64,000 nucleotides of DNA from Lysinibacillus cavernae (GTDB lineage Bacteria; Bacillota; Bacilli; Bacillales_A; Planococcaceae). Positions 1-7,912 of this stretch are shown here, one piece after another. The notes below the pieces were generated by a model. The model was not told the DNA's origin and made no database searches. It saw only the letters and a list, made by a program, of their open reading frames with translations. The position numbers and the translations under genes are program-made. Location of the stretch: NCBI RefSeq assembly GCF_009724685.1, contig NZ_WMEF01000002.1, forward strand, positions 186,001 through 250,000, given 5' to 3'. The first letter of the stretch is position 1, and every line of letters starts with the position of its first letter.

Positions 1-131
1 TTGATGCCAAGCTCCTCACCAAAATCAATTTTCAATTTAATAGCAGGAACACGTGCCTTAGGAAGTTCATCTGCCTCTAATACCGTGCCAATCCGTATAT
101 CAAGTGCTGTAAAATCTTCTATTGTAGCCAT
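1..131 (-). CDS. csaA: CsaA-type tRNA-binding chaperone, 3' part off the window
   Basis: The 43 visible codons read MATIEDFTALDIRIGTVLEA, then a stretch ending KLKIDFGEELGI. This is the start of the small OB-fold (EMAP/Tyr-tRNA-synthetase-like) protein CsaA, a cytoplasmic dimer of about 110 residues that binds tRNA and has chaperone-like activity linked to secretion in Bacillus. The ATG at 131 follows an AAAGGAG site at good spacing. The C-terminal two thirds lie beyond the window edge, so integrity cannot be judged. Confidence 0.85.
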   Translation of the reverse strand, partial: MATIEDFTALDIRIGTVLEADELPKARVPAIKLKIDFGEELGI

Positions 132-187
132 AAAAAGACTCCTTTATCCATCAATTATTACAATTTTATCATCTGATAGAAAATAAT

Positions 188-221
188 TCAAAAAAAGAAG
201 AGCACTTGCTGTGCCCTTCTC
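188..221 (-). terminator. Intrinsic terminator
   Basis: On the minus strand GAAGGGCAC and GTGCTCTTC pair around a five-base loop and run into seven Ts. It ends the small gene at 225-401 and separates it from csaA. Confidence 0.8.
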
Positions 222-224
222 TCG

Positions 225-401
225 TTAACGACGATGTTCTACAAGGTCAATCGCTCCTAACACAATATGTGCTAAGCCAAAGCCAAAGATGGTATTGGCC
301 ACCATTTTGTTAGAACCATGTTTTTGCTTCATTGCATATCCTGCTGCAGTGACAGCCGACCCTAGTATAGTTGGGATTAAACCTTCACGAATACTATTCA
401 T
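225..401 (-). CDS. Small hydrophobic protein, 58 aa, function unknown
   Basis: This short frame starts at an ATG behind a perfect GGAGGG site and is closed by its own terminator, which is why it is called despite its size. The product begins MNSIREGLIPTILGSAVTAA and ends LVEHRR. It has two weakly hydrophobic, glycine- and alanine-rich stretches (about residues 8-22 and 36-51) joined by a lysine-rich turn, which suggests a small membrane-associated hairpin. I do not recognise a named family, and the neighbours give no functional clue. Confidence 0.7.
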   Translation of the reverse strand: MNSIREGLIPTILGSAVTAAGYAMKQKHGSNKMVANTIFGFGLAHIVLGAIDLVEHRR

Positions 402-478
402 AAATTGATCCCTCCGTCGTATGATTTGGTGTGTAATTCACACCATACTTACTATGAACGTTTCGCGATCATACTATA

Positions 479-823
479 CTATGCATCAACCGAATCGATC
501 ATAAATGCAGTAACTTTTGATTTATCTTCATTTGTGCTTGCCTTACAAAAAAGAACAACGGCACTTTCTTCATCATCGAACCATAAATAGCGTATTTCTG
601 TTATATAGTAACTGTGATCGTAGACTTCATAAACATCAATAGCCATTAATGCTTCATCGAGAGGCCATGTTAATGTTCCTTGCAAGTCGAAAACCTCTTG
701 CAAAAATGCGGCAGTCTCATCCGTTAATAGATGCGCCTGCTGAAGCTTTTCATATCGTCTATGTACTAAATCATCCAGCGTATTTTTTGTTAGCGCAATT
801 AATTGGTCTTCAATAAGCACCAT
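479..823 (-). CDS. Hypothetical cytoplasmic protein, 114 aa
   Basis: An acidic soluble protein with no signal peptide or membrane segment. The N-terminal half is helical; the C-terminal half is rich in aromatic residues and predicted beta (TWPLDEALMAIDVYEVYDHS, then YYITEIRYLWFDDEESAVVL). Its ATG follows a GGAGGGAAACG site and lies 15 bases downstream of the Nudix stop at 838, so the two are probably co-transcribed with this gene second. No catalytic motif is visible and I do not assign a family. Confidence 0.7.
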   Translation of the reverse strand: MVLIEDQLIALTKNTLDDLVHRRYEKLQQAHLLTDETAAFLQEVFDLQGTLTWPLDEALMAIDVYEVYDHSYYITEIRYLWFDDEESAVVLFCKASTNEDKSKVTAFMIDSVDA

Positions 824-837
824 CGTTTCCCTCCATT

Positions 838-1323
838 TTAACTAGTCAATGCCTCCTGCAAAATAACTTGTGCCAATTCATGATCATTAATTACATAAGG
901 AATTTCTTCTGGTTCCACCCATATACGAGCAATTGTTTCATGCTCTCGTAAAAACGGTAGACACTCTTGTACCGCCATTTTATAAAATAGCTGATAGCCA
1001 ATCATAGGGTATTTGCCCCCTTCAATAAATAGAGGGTTTTCTTCGTGACTAACTTCAATTGAACCAATATATTGACTATGACCTTTCACATAACCCTCTT
1101 CCAAAACCTCACGATGAAGGGTTACTTCAGGCGTTTCACCATGTTCTACATGGCCACCTGGAAAATTAAAGCCACGATTCTTTACATGGACTAATAAAAC
1201 ACGACCTTGATGAAAGCAAATACCGTGTACACTTGTTACGTTGCTTAAATCTTGCACGGTGTGTTGTGGACGCCATGTCAGTTTTACATGATGTCCGCTC
1301 CAATTAACAAAATAATGCACCAT
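838..1323 (-). CDS. Nudix hydrolase, 161 aa
   Basis: Nudix enzymes split a nucleoside diphosphate linked to another group, using a metal bound by the Nudix box. The box G-x5-E-x7-RE-x2-EE is complete at residues 57-76 (G57, E63, R71-E72, E75-E76). The usual glycine two residues after EE is Tyr78 here, a departure that might affect the turn behind the catalytic helix. The substrate cannot be read from sequence; house-cleaning or nucleotide-sugar hydrolysis are both possible. The ATG follows GGGGAGGG. It is first of a likely two-gene unit with the 479-823 gene. Confidence 0.85.
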   Translation of the reverse strand: MVHYFVNWSGHHVKLTWRPQHTVQDLSNVTSVHGICFHQGRVLLVHVKNRGFNFPGGHVEHGETPEVTLHREVLEEGYVKGHSQYIGSIEVSHEENPLFIEGGKYPMIGYQLFYKMAVQECLPFLREHETIARIWVEPEEIPYVINDHELAQVILQEALTS

Positions 1324-1442
1324 CCACTTTCCCTCCCCATATAGCTATTGTAGAGAATAGGGAAAATTTTGTATATGACAATTTGTGGATTGTTGAAACG
1401 AAAAGAGTGATCATCGATGCACTAGAGAAAGGGTGTGTGGAA

Positions 1443-1727
1443 ATGAAATATGTAGGCATTGGAACGATATTGTCGATCCTAGGGGTTATCTTTTCAATCC
1501 TACTATGGGGTACGCAAAAAGCATATTTCCTTTCCGGAATGCTAGGAGGAATGTTCATCATCTTCGCCATGCTAATGTCGGGAGCAACAGTTAGCGGAGA
1601 TAGATTGCGTGCCAATTTAGCATCCGAATTGAAGGAAGATAGGAACGAACGCAATCGTATGACAAATAATGCTTTATTGCTAGCATTACCGAATATTATT
1701 GTGGCCTTCATTGCGTATTATATGTGA
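1443..1727 (+). CDS. DUF5316-like small membrane protein, 94 aa
   Basis: The product starts MKYVGIGTILSILGVIFSIL and has three hydrophobic segments (about residues 4-20, 28-47 and 76-92) with a charged loop rich in Glu, Arg and Asn between the second and third. It resembles DUF5316 proteins of Bacillus, whose function is unknown. The frame is open 20 codons further upstream, but the ATG at 1443 starts exactly at the first membrane segment, so it is preferred. The stop at 1727 abuts the start of the repeat array. Confidence 0.7.
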   Translation: MKYVGIGTILSILGVIFSILLWGTQKAYFLSGMLGGMFIIFAMLMSGATVSGDRLRANLASELKEDRNERNRMTNNALLLALPNIIVAFIAYYM

Positions 1728-1729
1728 AA

Positions 1730-2309
1730 TAATCCGTCTGACCCGTTCTATCGGTGACAATAAAAGTTCTATCCATCAGTTTAAGCGTTCAATCCACCAC
1801 AATTTGAATGCTATCCACCAGTATAGAAGAACAATCCACCCAAACAATTCTATCCGTCACAACAAAAGTTCTATCGGTCAGTTTAAGCGTTCAATCCACC
1901 ACAATTTGAATGCTATCCACCAGTATAGAAGAACAATCCATCCAAACAATTTTATCCGTCACAAAAAGAGTTCTATCCATCAGTTTAAGCGTTCAATCCA
2001 CCACAATTTGAATGCTATCCACCAGTGTAAAAGAACAATCCAACTAAACAATTCTATCCGTCACAATAGGAGTTCTATCCATCAGTTTAAGCGTTCAATC
2101 CACCACAATTTGAATGCTATCCACCAGTGTAGAAGAACAATCCATCCAAACAATTCTATCCGTCACAAAAAGAGTTCTATCGGTCAGTTTAAGCGTTCAA
2201 TCCACCACAATTTGAATGCTATCCACCAGTATAGAAGAACAATCCATCCAAACAATTCTATCCGTCACAAAAAGAGTTCTATCCATCAGTTTACCCATTC
2301 AATCCGCCG
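1730..2309. repeat. Tandem repeat: five 102-bp units built from a decamer spaced 21 bp
   Basis: A 102-bp unit recurs with anchors at 1778, 1880, 1982, 2084, 2186 and 2288 (five full units and a partial sixth). Each unit holds five versions of a decamer close to CTATCCRYCA, at steps of 21, 21, 21, 18 and 21 bp; the boxes run from 1748 to 2309 with a weaker one at 1730. There are about 28 boxes. All steps are multiples of three, so a long frame stays open by accident of period, but it has no ribosome binding site. I read this as non-coding. Confidence 0.9.
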
Positions 2310-2369
2310 CATGTTGTAGCAAAAAATACAAAGAAGAAAACGCTCTTGATAATCGTTACATAACTAATC

Positions 2370-2409
2370 AAAAAATGTGTCACATCTACCCTAGGTGTGG
2401 CGCTTTTTG
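2370..2409 (+). terminator. Hairpin with T-tail after the repeat array
   Basis: GTGTCACATCTA pairs with TAGGTGTGGCGC over a CCC loop, with a few G-U pairs. As flanks there are As on the left and TTTTT on the right, so it could stop transcription in both directions. Confidence 0.65.
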
Positions 2410-2455
2410 TAGCATTTAATAGTAATGAGTACATTTGCAATAGAGAGGTGGTACT

Positions 2456-2764
2456 ATGCAATTAACAGATGGTACACGGACATTTGAAACGGACATCATT
2501 GATGAAGCTGCCAGAAAGAAAGAACGTGATGAGCAGGAGCGGGAGATGCTCAATGCGTTTGCTCGCTATGCCTACCTTCGATACAAGCAAATACGTGACA
2601 AAGTAAACCCACGTAAATGCAAATACATGTATATCCATCAAGTCCGCCAGCAAGTCACATCACCTGCTAGGCTACAACGGGTTTGCAAGCTATTAAGCAT
2701 GTCAGAAGAGGAAGTTCTGTACGTGGTGGAATTTGTGCGTAAGTATTTGAAATATGTCAAGTAA
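2456..2764 (+). CDS. Hypothetical protein, 102 aa
   Basis: A very charged, mostly helical soluble protein. Residues 15-32 (DEAARKKERDEQEREMLN) look like a short amphipathic or coiled-coil helix, followed by a basic segment rich in Lys, Arg and Tyr. The last 35 residues look like an alpha-helical bundle and could hold a helix-turn-helix, but no family is recognised. The ATG follows GAGAGGTGG, and an intrinsic terminator starts at the stop codon, so it is a single-gene unit. Confidence 0.7.
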   Translation: MQLTDGTRTFETDIIDEAARKKERDEQEREMLNAFARYAYLRYKQIRDKVNPRKCKYMYIHQVRQQVTSPARLQRVCKLLSMSEEEVLYVVEFVRKYLKYVK

Positions 2765-2792
2765 CCCTCATCTGCAATGATGGGGTTTTTTT
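2763..2792 (+). terminator. Intrinsic terminator
   Basis: AACCCTCAT pairs with ATGATGGGGTT around a short loop and is followed by seven Ts, immediately after the stop of the 102-aa gene. Confidence 0.85.
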
Positions 2793-2871
2793 CCATAATT
2801 TCTAGGGAGAATTGTTTCTCAACTACCTACTTCATGTAGTATGATGAACGTGTATAAAGGAGTGAGCGTAT

Positions 2872-3291
2872 TTGAGATTGATTAAATTTCTAGTTGTTTT
2901 TATTATTTTCCTCGGTGTAATCGGGTACGGTGTGGTACATTTCGGCACAAAATTTGCATCTGAAAAAATCGTAGAAACAGTATCCACGGAATTAGAAAAC
3001 AGTGGACAAATGGAGGAAATAAAAAACACTATTGAAAATGACCCACAATTAAAAGCCTTTATGGAAGAGGCAAAAACGGTCGATAGCAGTACATTGCCGT
3101 TTACTACGAAAGAAGAGGCAACGAAAGTATTAATTCAAAAAGTGGGTATCACAGATTTGAATGATATGCGTGTTAAATTGCAAGACGGATCAATGACGCA
3201 AGAAGAAGCTCTACAAATGGTTGAAGGAAAATTGTCGGATGAGGAGATTGCTGCTTTAAAAGTAATCGTTTATAAAGAGCTTTACCAATAA
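2872..3291 (+). CDS. Membrane-anchored helical protein, 139 aa
   Basis: Starts with TTG behind AAAGGAGTGAG. Residues 3-24 form one hydrophobic segment with no lipobox or clear signal-peptidase site, so the protein is probably anchored with its C-terminal part outside the cell. The rest is acidic and helical, with two repeated-looking blocks each rich in Glu and Lys. It ends in KVIVYKELYQ. The function is unknown. It stands alone, with its own terminator. Confidence 0.75.
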   Translation: MRLIKFLVVFIIFLGVIGYGVVHFGTKFASEKIVETVSTELENSGQMEEIKNTIENDPQLKAFMEEAKTVDSSTLPFTTKEEATKVLIQKVGITDLNDMRVKLQDGSMTQEEALQMVEGKLSDEEIAALKVIVYKELYQ

Positions 3292-3297
3292 AATTCC

Positions 3298-3327
3298 GGG
3301 CATGCTGTTGTGGCATGTCTTTTTTTT
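3298..3327 (+). terminator. Intrinsic terminator
   Basis: GGCATGC pairs with GCATGTC over a short loop, followed by eight Ts. It closes the 139-aa gene. Confidence 0.8.
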
Positions 3328-3391
3328 GTCCCTTTTTTCAAAATAATCTTTATATAGTAATAAAGGATACTAGATGGAAAGAGGGATTGAG

Positions 3392-4210
3392 ATGATATAT
3401 AGAGTAACGAAAAAGGAGAATTTCGTAGTATTAGATAAGGGTTTTTTAAATGATGATCAATTAAGCTGGAAAGCGAAGGGACTTCTTGCTTATATGCTGT
3501 CCTTACCGGATGATTGGTCTTTTAGTCTTTCCGATTTAGCAACGCGCAGTAAATGTGGACGAGAAGCAACGGCGAGCATTGTTGATGAACTTATACAGGC
3601 TGGTTATCTTCAAAAAGCTCAAGAGAGAACAAAGAATGGAAAGTTTGGTAAGGTTGAGTTTTTTGTTTTTGAAACACCAAAATGTGCTGCCATGCCGTCA
3701 ACGGGAAATTCGTCAACGGTAGCACCACAAACGGAAAAGCCCACACTACTAAATAATGAATTACTAAATAACCAATTACTAAAAAATATAGATGATGATA
3801 ATAAACAGCCGGCTACCACTGCCTATCATTTTTATGAACAGCAAGGCTTTGGCTCACAAACTGCCCATATTACGAGCAAAATTCGCTATTGGCACGCTAT
3901 TTTTTCAGAGGAAATGGTGGTCCATGCCATGAAACTAGCTGTGGAACACAATGTATTACGCTGGAGGTATGTAGAAAAAATCTTACAAAATTGGTTCAGT
4001 AAAAAAATAAAGAGCCTGGCAGATGTAGCAATAGATCAACAGAGATATCAAATGCGCAAGCAACAAGTAACACAGAGTCAAACAAAAAGACGTCGAGAGA
4101 TTATACCGAAGTGGTTTTATCAACGTCATGAAGATGAACCGCAATCACAGTCAACTATTGATTTTGAAGCGGAACGTCAGAAAATTTTAGCTATGCTAGG
4201 GAGTGTGTAA
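3392..4210 (+). CDS. Helix-turn-helix protein of phage/plasmid replication-initiator type, 272 aa
   Basis: The N-terminal block MIYRVTKKENFVVLDKGFLN, followed by LSWKAKGLLAYMLSLPDDW, is the typical beginning of winged-helix (HTH_36) proteins related to phage replication initiators and DnaD-like proteins. Residues about 45-75 form the winged helix. A low-complexity Asn/Asp-rich linker follows, then a helical C-terminal region reminiscent of DnaD. The ATG at 3392 follows GAGGG; an in-frame ATG 18 bases upstream is possible. Its 3' end overlaps the convergent kinase gene by 20 bp. It may be a domesticated phage gene, but no other phage replication gene lies beside it. Confidence 0.75.
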   Translation: MIYRVTKKENFVVLDKGFLNDDQLSWKAKGLLAYMLSLPDDWSFSLSDLATRSKCGREATASIVDELIQAGYLQKAQERTKNGKFGKVEFFVFETPKCAAMPSTGNSSTVAPQTEKPTLLNNELLNNQLLKNIDDDNKQPATTAYHFYEQQGFGSQTAHITSKIRYWHAIFSEEMVVHAMKLAVEHNVLRWRYVEKILQNWFSKKIKSLADVAIDQQRYQMRKQQVTQSQTKRRREIIPKWFYQRHEDEPQSQSTIDFEAERQKILAMLGSV

Positions 4211-5117
4211 ACTCCTCTGAATACCATAAAGGCTTGGCCGATGAAAAATAATCATGATCCTGTAAAATTAAGTGAATTCTTTCCAACGCATCGTCAAAGG
4301 ATTGAGGATCGTATTGGCGTGTCCAAACAATGGTTGAGAAAACCGTCATTGCTGCGTATAGGGCATAGAGACGCCAAAAAGTATCGTCTGGTGCAGATGA
4401 AAAATAGCCATTGATTTGCCCGATGCAGAAGGGAATACTATGTCGTCTACTAAATAATGCAAGATTATAAAAGTCATGATAAGGATCCCCCACATCGTAA
4501 CCGTTAAAATCAATAACCCCATTGAAAGACCGCTGTTTGCAAATGATATGTCCAAGATGGAAATCATCATGAAGTAGGGTAATAGGTCGCTGTCTTAAAA
4601 GTGGTAATTGCTTATCAATAAAGCTCAGAAGTTTAGTTTCTTGCGGAATTTGATAGGGATCTTGTTGATATGACTTGAAATAATGAGAGAATTTCTTTAG
4701 TTGTGTCGCTTCCCAATTAATCATGTGGGGAGGGCTCACTTGGTGTATTTTTCTCAATTCTTTTCCAGCTACAAGACCGAGATGAAATTGCTCAGAGTCA
4801 GAGAGTTCCTGGATGATTTCATCCGCAGGGGTGCCTTCCAAATAACTAACAACCATCGCTGATAGATTGTCGTTACTAAGCAAAGTATAGTCAATCGCTT
4901 TATGCGTTCGAACCCCTTGTAGCGCTAAGTCTTGTAGCAACGAAAATTCCTTTTTGCGCTTTTCGTGATACGTTAGATCTGATAACCGTACAAAATAGCA
5001 CTTCTCATCAACCGTTACAAGGTACTTGGTATCCGGTGAATAGCCTTTGTCGACTTTTGTTATCTGCGTAAAACCGTGTAAGCTTGGTACTTGACTAATT
5101 ACATCTACTATACGCAC
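4191..5117 (-). CDS. Aminoglycoside phosphotransferase-fold kinase, 308 aa
   Basis: APH-family proteins phosphorylate small molecules such as aminoglycosides, choline, homoserine or macrolides. The catalytic loop is H183-D-D-F-H-L-G-H190 and the metal-binding aspartate is D203 in GVIDF. The asparagine normally found at the end of the loop (HGD-x4-N) is His190, so activity or metal use may be altered. The substrate is unknown and drug resistance cannot be claimed. GTG at 5117 is chosen because GAGGGG lies seven bases upstream; a TTG seven codons earlier overlaps that site. It is convergent with the HTH gene. Confidence 0.8.
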   Translation of the reverse strand: MRIVDVISQVPSLHGFTQITKVDKGYSPDTKYLVTVDEKCYFVRLSDLTYHEKRKKEFSLLQDLALQGVRTHKAIDYTLLSNDNLSAMVVSYLEGTPADEIIQELSDSEQFHLGLVAGKELRKIHQVSPPHMINWEATQLKKFSHYFKSYQQDPYQIPQETKLLSFIDKQLPLLRQRPITLLHDDFHLGHIICKQRSFNGVIDFNGYDVGDPYHDFYNLALFSRRHSIPFCIGQINGYFSSAPDDTFWRLYALYAAMTVFSTIVWTRQYDPQSFDDALERIHLILQDHDYFSSAKPLWYSEEFTHSLA

Positions 5118-5516
5118 ATTATTTCCCCTCACTTTCAATATTTTAGAAGTTACAAAATACTATATGAAGTAATGCTTTGTCAATGTCTTGGATAGTATGA
5201 AGGGGTAAAAAAATCATATTTAAAAATAGTAAAAGAGCACAACTAACTAGAAATCATAGTTGAGCTAGCATTTACTAACAATAAGTGAATGTCTTTGTTT
5301 ACAAGGATCATTCACTCTTCTTAACTTCCCTTACATTATAGAAAGTGAGGTGAGCTATAGTAGCTAGTGCATTAGTTGTGTGCAAGTAAAAATCCTGTAA
5401 AGCCCCTTATGGAATAGCCTCTTATCAACTATCTTTTTTCCCTTAAAACCGTAAATAGAAGGAAAGAATAACATAGCTGTCATTCACTAAAAAATGATAG
5501 GAAAGGATGGTGCAGT
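5118..5516. other. Gap between divergent genes; holds a long hairpin
   Basis: No gene seen. At 5284-5316 AGTGAATG-TCTTTG pairs with CAAGGA-T-CATTCACT across a TTTA loop, a nearly continuous 14-bp stem without a T-run. A weaker inverted repeat (AACTA/TAGTT) lies at 5240-5270. The right end must hold the promoter of the amidase gene. Confidence 0.5.
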
Positions 5517-6293
5517 ATGAGTTATGTTATCGAAAAACAGATCATGTCAGGTTTACCTAATCAAGCGCTCACGGCAGTAAAATACGTAGTGGCTCATGAA
5601 TCGGGTAATAGCAACAATACAGGTCCAAACGCATTGGAAAACGAGATTGCCTATATGAATAAAAATAAAGCCAATGCCTTCGTATCTCACTGGGTAGGCG
5701 GTGGTGGACGAATCGTACAAGTAGCTCCTGTTAATCGAGTGCAATATGGTTGTGGTCCGAAAGGTAATCCGTATAGCTATGCCCAAGTGGAGTTAGCACG
5801 GACTTCGGATAAAGAACAATTTAAAAAGGATTATGCTGCTTATATTTGGTTATTACGCAAGCTGGCTATAGAAGCAGGAATTCCTACTACTTTAGATGGA
5901 AACGGTAACGGCATTAAGTCCCATCGTTGGATAGCCGATAATTTGGGCGGCACCACACACAATGATCCTTTTACCTATTTAAAAAGTATGGGGATTACAG
6001 AAGCTCAGTTCCAGCGAGATATTAAAAATGGACTAGAGGAGGGATTAACAGTGTCACAATATAATGAGCTAAAACAGGAAATAGAGGCTTTAAAAAGCTT
6101 ATTAGCTGAAAAAGCTAGCTTACAATCAAACAGAGAAGTAGGCGCAGCACATAAAGAATCATGGGAATGGGCCATTAAGGAAGGGATTATCCGTGGCGAT
6201 GGCAGCAAGAACATGAATCCAGCAGGCGTTCTCACACGGGAACAAATGGCGACAATGCTCAAACGTTATTACGACAAATTTATAGTCAATTAA
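5517..6293 (+). CDS. N-acetylmuramoyl-L-alanine amidase, phage-endolysin type, 258 aa
   Basis: An Amidase_2 enzyme that cuts the bond between MurNAc and L-alanine in peptidoglycan. Candidate zinc ligands are H27 (VVAHESGN), a later His (H136 or H148) and D150 in THNDPF. There is no signal peptide, as in phage endolysins such as XlyA. Residues about 180-205 form a coiled helix; the last 45 residues (SWEWAIKEGIIRG to MLKRYYDKF) look like one S-layer-homology repeat for wall binding. The start follows GGAAAGGATGG. No holin or phage structural gene flanks it, so it is an orphan or domesticated lysin. Confidence 0.88.
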   Translation: MSYVIEKQIMSGLPNQALTAVKYVVAHESGNSNNTGPNALENEIAYMNKNKANAFVSHWVGGGGRIVQVAPVNRVQYGCGPKGNPYSYAQVELARTSDKEQFKKDYAAYIWLLRKLAIEAGIPTTLDGNGNGIKSHRWIADNLGGTTHNDPFTYLKSMGITEAQFQRDIKNGLEEGLTVSQYNELKQEIEALKSLLAEKASLQSNREVGAAHKESWEWAIKEGIIRGDGSKNMNPAGVLTREQMATMLKRYYDKFIVN

Positions 6294-6307
6294 CATGATG
6301 AAATTCG

Positions 6308-6350
6308 AAGGATAAAGCTCGTAAGCAATAGCGAGCTTTATCCTTTTACT
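6308..6350 (+). terminator. Strong intrinsic terminator
   Basis: GGATAAAGCTCG pairs perfectly with CGAGCTTTATCC, followed by TTTTACTTT. It ends the amidase gene. Confidence 0.9.
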
Positions 6351-6408
6351 TTAAATAGAGGTCTTTTTAAACTTTTGTCGAATGTAGTAGAAAAGAGGAG
6401 GGATTTTA

Positions 6409-6693
6409 ATGTTAACGAAAATAAGAAAAGTGAAATTTGAACAAGAAAGAAAAAACCCATTATACAAAGTTATAATGGAGTGTCCAGAGGGTAATCAACT
6501 ATATGTGAAATTTGATTATACGTATAAAACGAAAAACTTCTGGCCACTAGAAGTGAATTATAATAAAAAAAACTATGGAGCTAAACTAGCATGGTATACA
6601 AATGAAGTTGAGAATATGACTGTGGCCTTATTTTTAGAAACAATTGCTAGTAAAATTAACAAGAAATACGACTTTGACTTTAAACAACATTAA
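6409..6693 (+). CDS. Hypothetical protein, 94 aa
   Basis: A basic, aromatic-rich soluble protein with alternating beta-like segments (residues 17-35 and 44-62) and a helical C-terminus ending KKYDFDFKQH. The ATG follows AGAGGAGGG. It has no recognised family or motif. Its stop meets the terminator of the opposite gene. Confidence 0.65.
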   Translation: MLTKIRKVKFEQERKNPLYKVIMECPEGNQLYVKFDYTYKTKNFWPLEVNYNKKNYGAKLAWYTNEVENMTVALFLETIASKINKKYDFDFKQH

Positions 6694-6726
6694 AAAAAGC
6701 AGCACCCAAATAAGAATGCTGCTGTA
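6692..6726 (-). terminator. Intrinsic terminator
   Basis: On the minus strand AGCAGCA pairs with TGCTGCT and is followed by seven Ts. It belongs to the YHYH protein gene. Confidence 0.85.
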
Positions 6727-6737
6727 AAGCCTGTCCA

Positions 6738-7346
6738 TTATTTTGTCGAGATATAGACAATCAATGCTGCCTCATCAAATGTTACATTTGCGCCAAGTGC
6801 TTGACTGACAAATCGTAAAGGCACCATGGTAGTTCCATGATAAATTTCAGCTGGATGGCTGAGGTTAATTGTTGATGTTGTACCATTCGCATCAACATAA
6901 GCCGTTTTATTCCCCACACCAATCACAATTTTTTTACTGTCCTTTATTGCCGTCACTTTTTTTGTTGCACTATCATAGGCAACTGTTGCCCCAAGTGATT
7001 CAAAAATGGCCTTCATCGGCACTAATGTTGTACCATTTTTCATATAAGCACCAGGCGTATAATTTTGCTTCATATTATTCAAATAGACAGCTACTTTTGT
7101 CAATGCTGGTGCAATAGTTGCTTTAGGTGTCTGTGTAGAAATGCTTTGACCACCTGAGGTAGATCCAGCATTATTTCCTCCATTGCCATTATGATAATGA
7201 TAGCCTGAACAAAGACCTTTTGCTTTCGACTTTTCTGAACAATTGTGACCACCATTACTATCAAGACGTCCAGGATGTGCGTCCGCAATACTCGTTGTAG
7301 TAAAAAATAGTGTAAGCATCGCTATTAAAAATACCAATTTCTTCAT
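6738..7346 (-). CDS. Secreted YHYH protein with copper-amine-oxidase-like stalk domain, 202 aa
   Basis: Starts MKKLVFLIAMLTLFFTTTSI with a cleavage site after the first ADA (about residue 24), so it is exported. A YHYH segment follows (HPGRLDSNGGHNCSEKSK to CSGYHYHNG), with histidines and cysteines that suggest metal binding. After a Gly/Ser linker, residues about 90-202 hold the beta-rich stalk domain named from copper amine oxidases (two VPMKAIFESLGA / VPLRFVSQALGA repeats). Such proteins sit in or on the wall of Bacillaceae; their role is poorly known. The ATG at 7346 follows AGGAGG; an earlier in-frame start lacks a site. Confidence 0.85.
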   Translation of the reverse strand: MKKLVFLIAMLTLFFTTTSIADAHPGRLDSNGGHNCSEKSKAKGLCSGYHYHNGNGGNNAGSTSGGQSISTQTPKATIAPALTKVAVYLNNMKQNYTPGAYMKNGTTLVPMKAIFESLGATVAYDSATKKVTAIKDSKKIVIGVGNKTAYVDANGTTSTINLSHPAEIYHGTTMVPLRFVSQALGANVTFDEAALIVYISTK

Positions 7347-7434
7347 AAGTATCCTCCTAATTCTCAAATTGTAATTATTATACTATATAAAAGAAAATTT
7401 TTCCATGTTTTTATAGTAAAAAAGGAGGGGTGAG

Positions 7435-7557
7435 ATGGAGGAAGGATGCCATAAAAAACCAGTTGGTCAAAAGTTGAAACCTAAAAAAGTAGCCCTTTGC
7501 GTTTCACTGGAAAGGGGAAAAGTGTTGAATACAATTCAACGTGCTTCCTTGTTTTAA
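7435..7557 (+). CDS. Possible 40-aa small protein
   Basis: An ATG four bases behind GGAGGGG opens a 40-codon frame starting MEEGCHKKPVGQKLKPKKVA and ending in RASLF. The ribosome binding site is excellent and lies divergent from the YHYH gene, but the product has no recognised features beyond two cysteines and many lysines. It could be a real small protein or a remnant. Confidence 0.35.
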   Translation: MEEGCHKKPVGQKLKPKKVALCVSLERGKVLNTIQRASLF

Positions 7558-7912
7558 CAGATACTTTTGCAACAGTAAAAGTTGCAAAATGAGCGAGAAA
7601 TTTAAATTTGCTATAAAGCCTTCTGCCTTTATGGTTGCGATCGTGAATAAAAATAGTATGAGCAATTTGTGCAATAGATAGAAAGGCACTAACAGTGAGG
7701 GTTTGTTAGCGCCTATTCTTGATGTAGTGGGTGTTCAAAAGCACACTGAGATAGGGGAACCACCATCGTCTAAAAGCACCACGCCCTGTGGCAATGACGG
7801 TGTGACCAATATCAGTTGTCTCATAGCCCCTGAAGGATGTCATAGATGTTGAAAAATATGGACGCAATGTTTATCTGCGTAAAAGCCGCAATTACGCCAA
7901 GGCGTAGTTAGA
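7558..7912. other. No gene seen
   Basis: A stretch with many stops in all frames between the small frame and the DUF2975 gene. A 31-codon frame starting at an ATG near 7590 has no ribosome binding site and is not called. The sequence looks like decayed coding DNA, but nothing could be matched. Confidence 0.5.

Noticed and set aside
1730..2309. CRISPR array
   Set aside because: The units are directly joined and nearly identical over the full 102 bp; there are no unique spacers and no cas genes.
1699..2319. A 206-codon open frame (SIHQFKRSIHHNLNA repeats) as a repeat protein gene
   Set aside because: It starts inside the preceding gene without a ribosome site, and stays open only because every repeat step is a multiple of three and stop-free. 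Composition is not protein-like.
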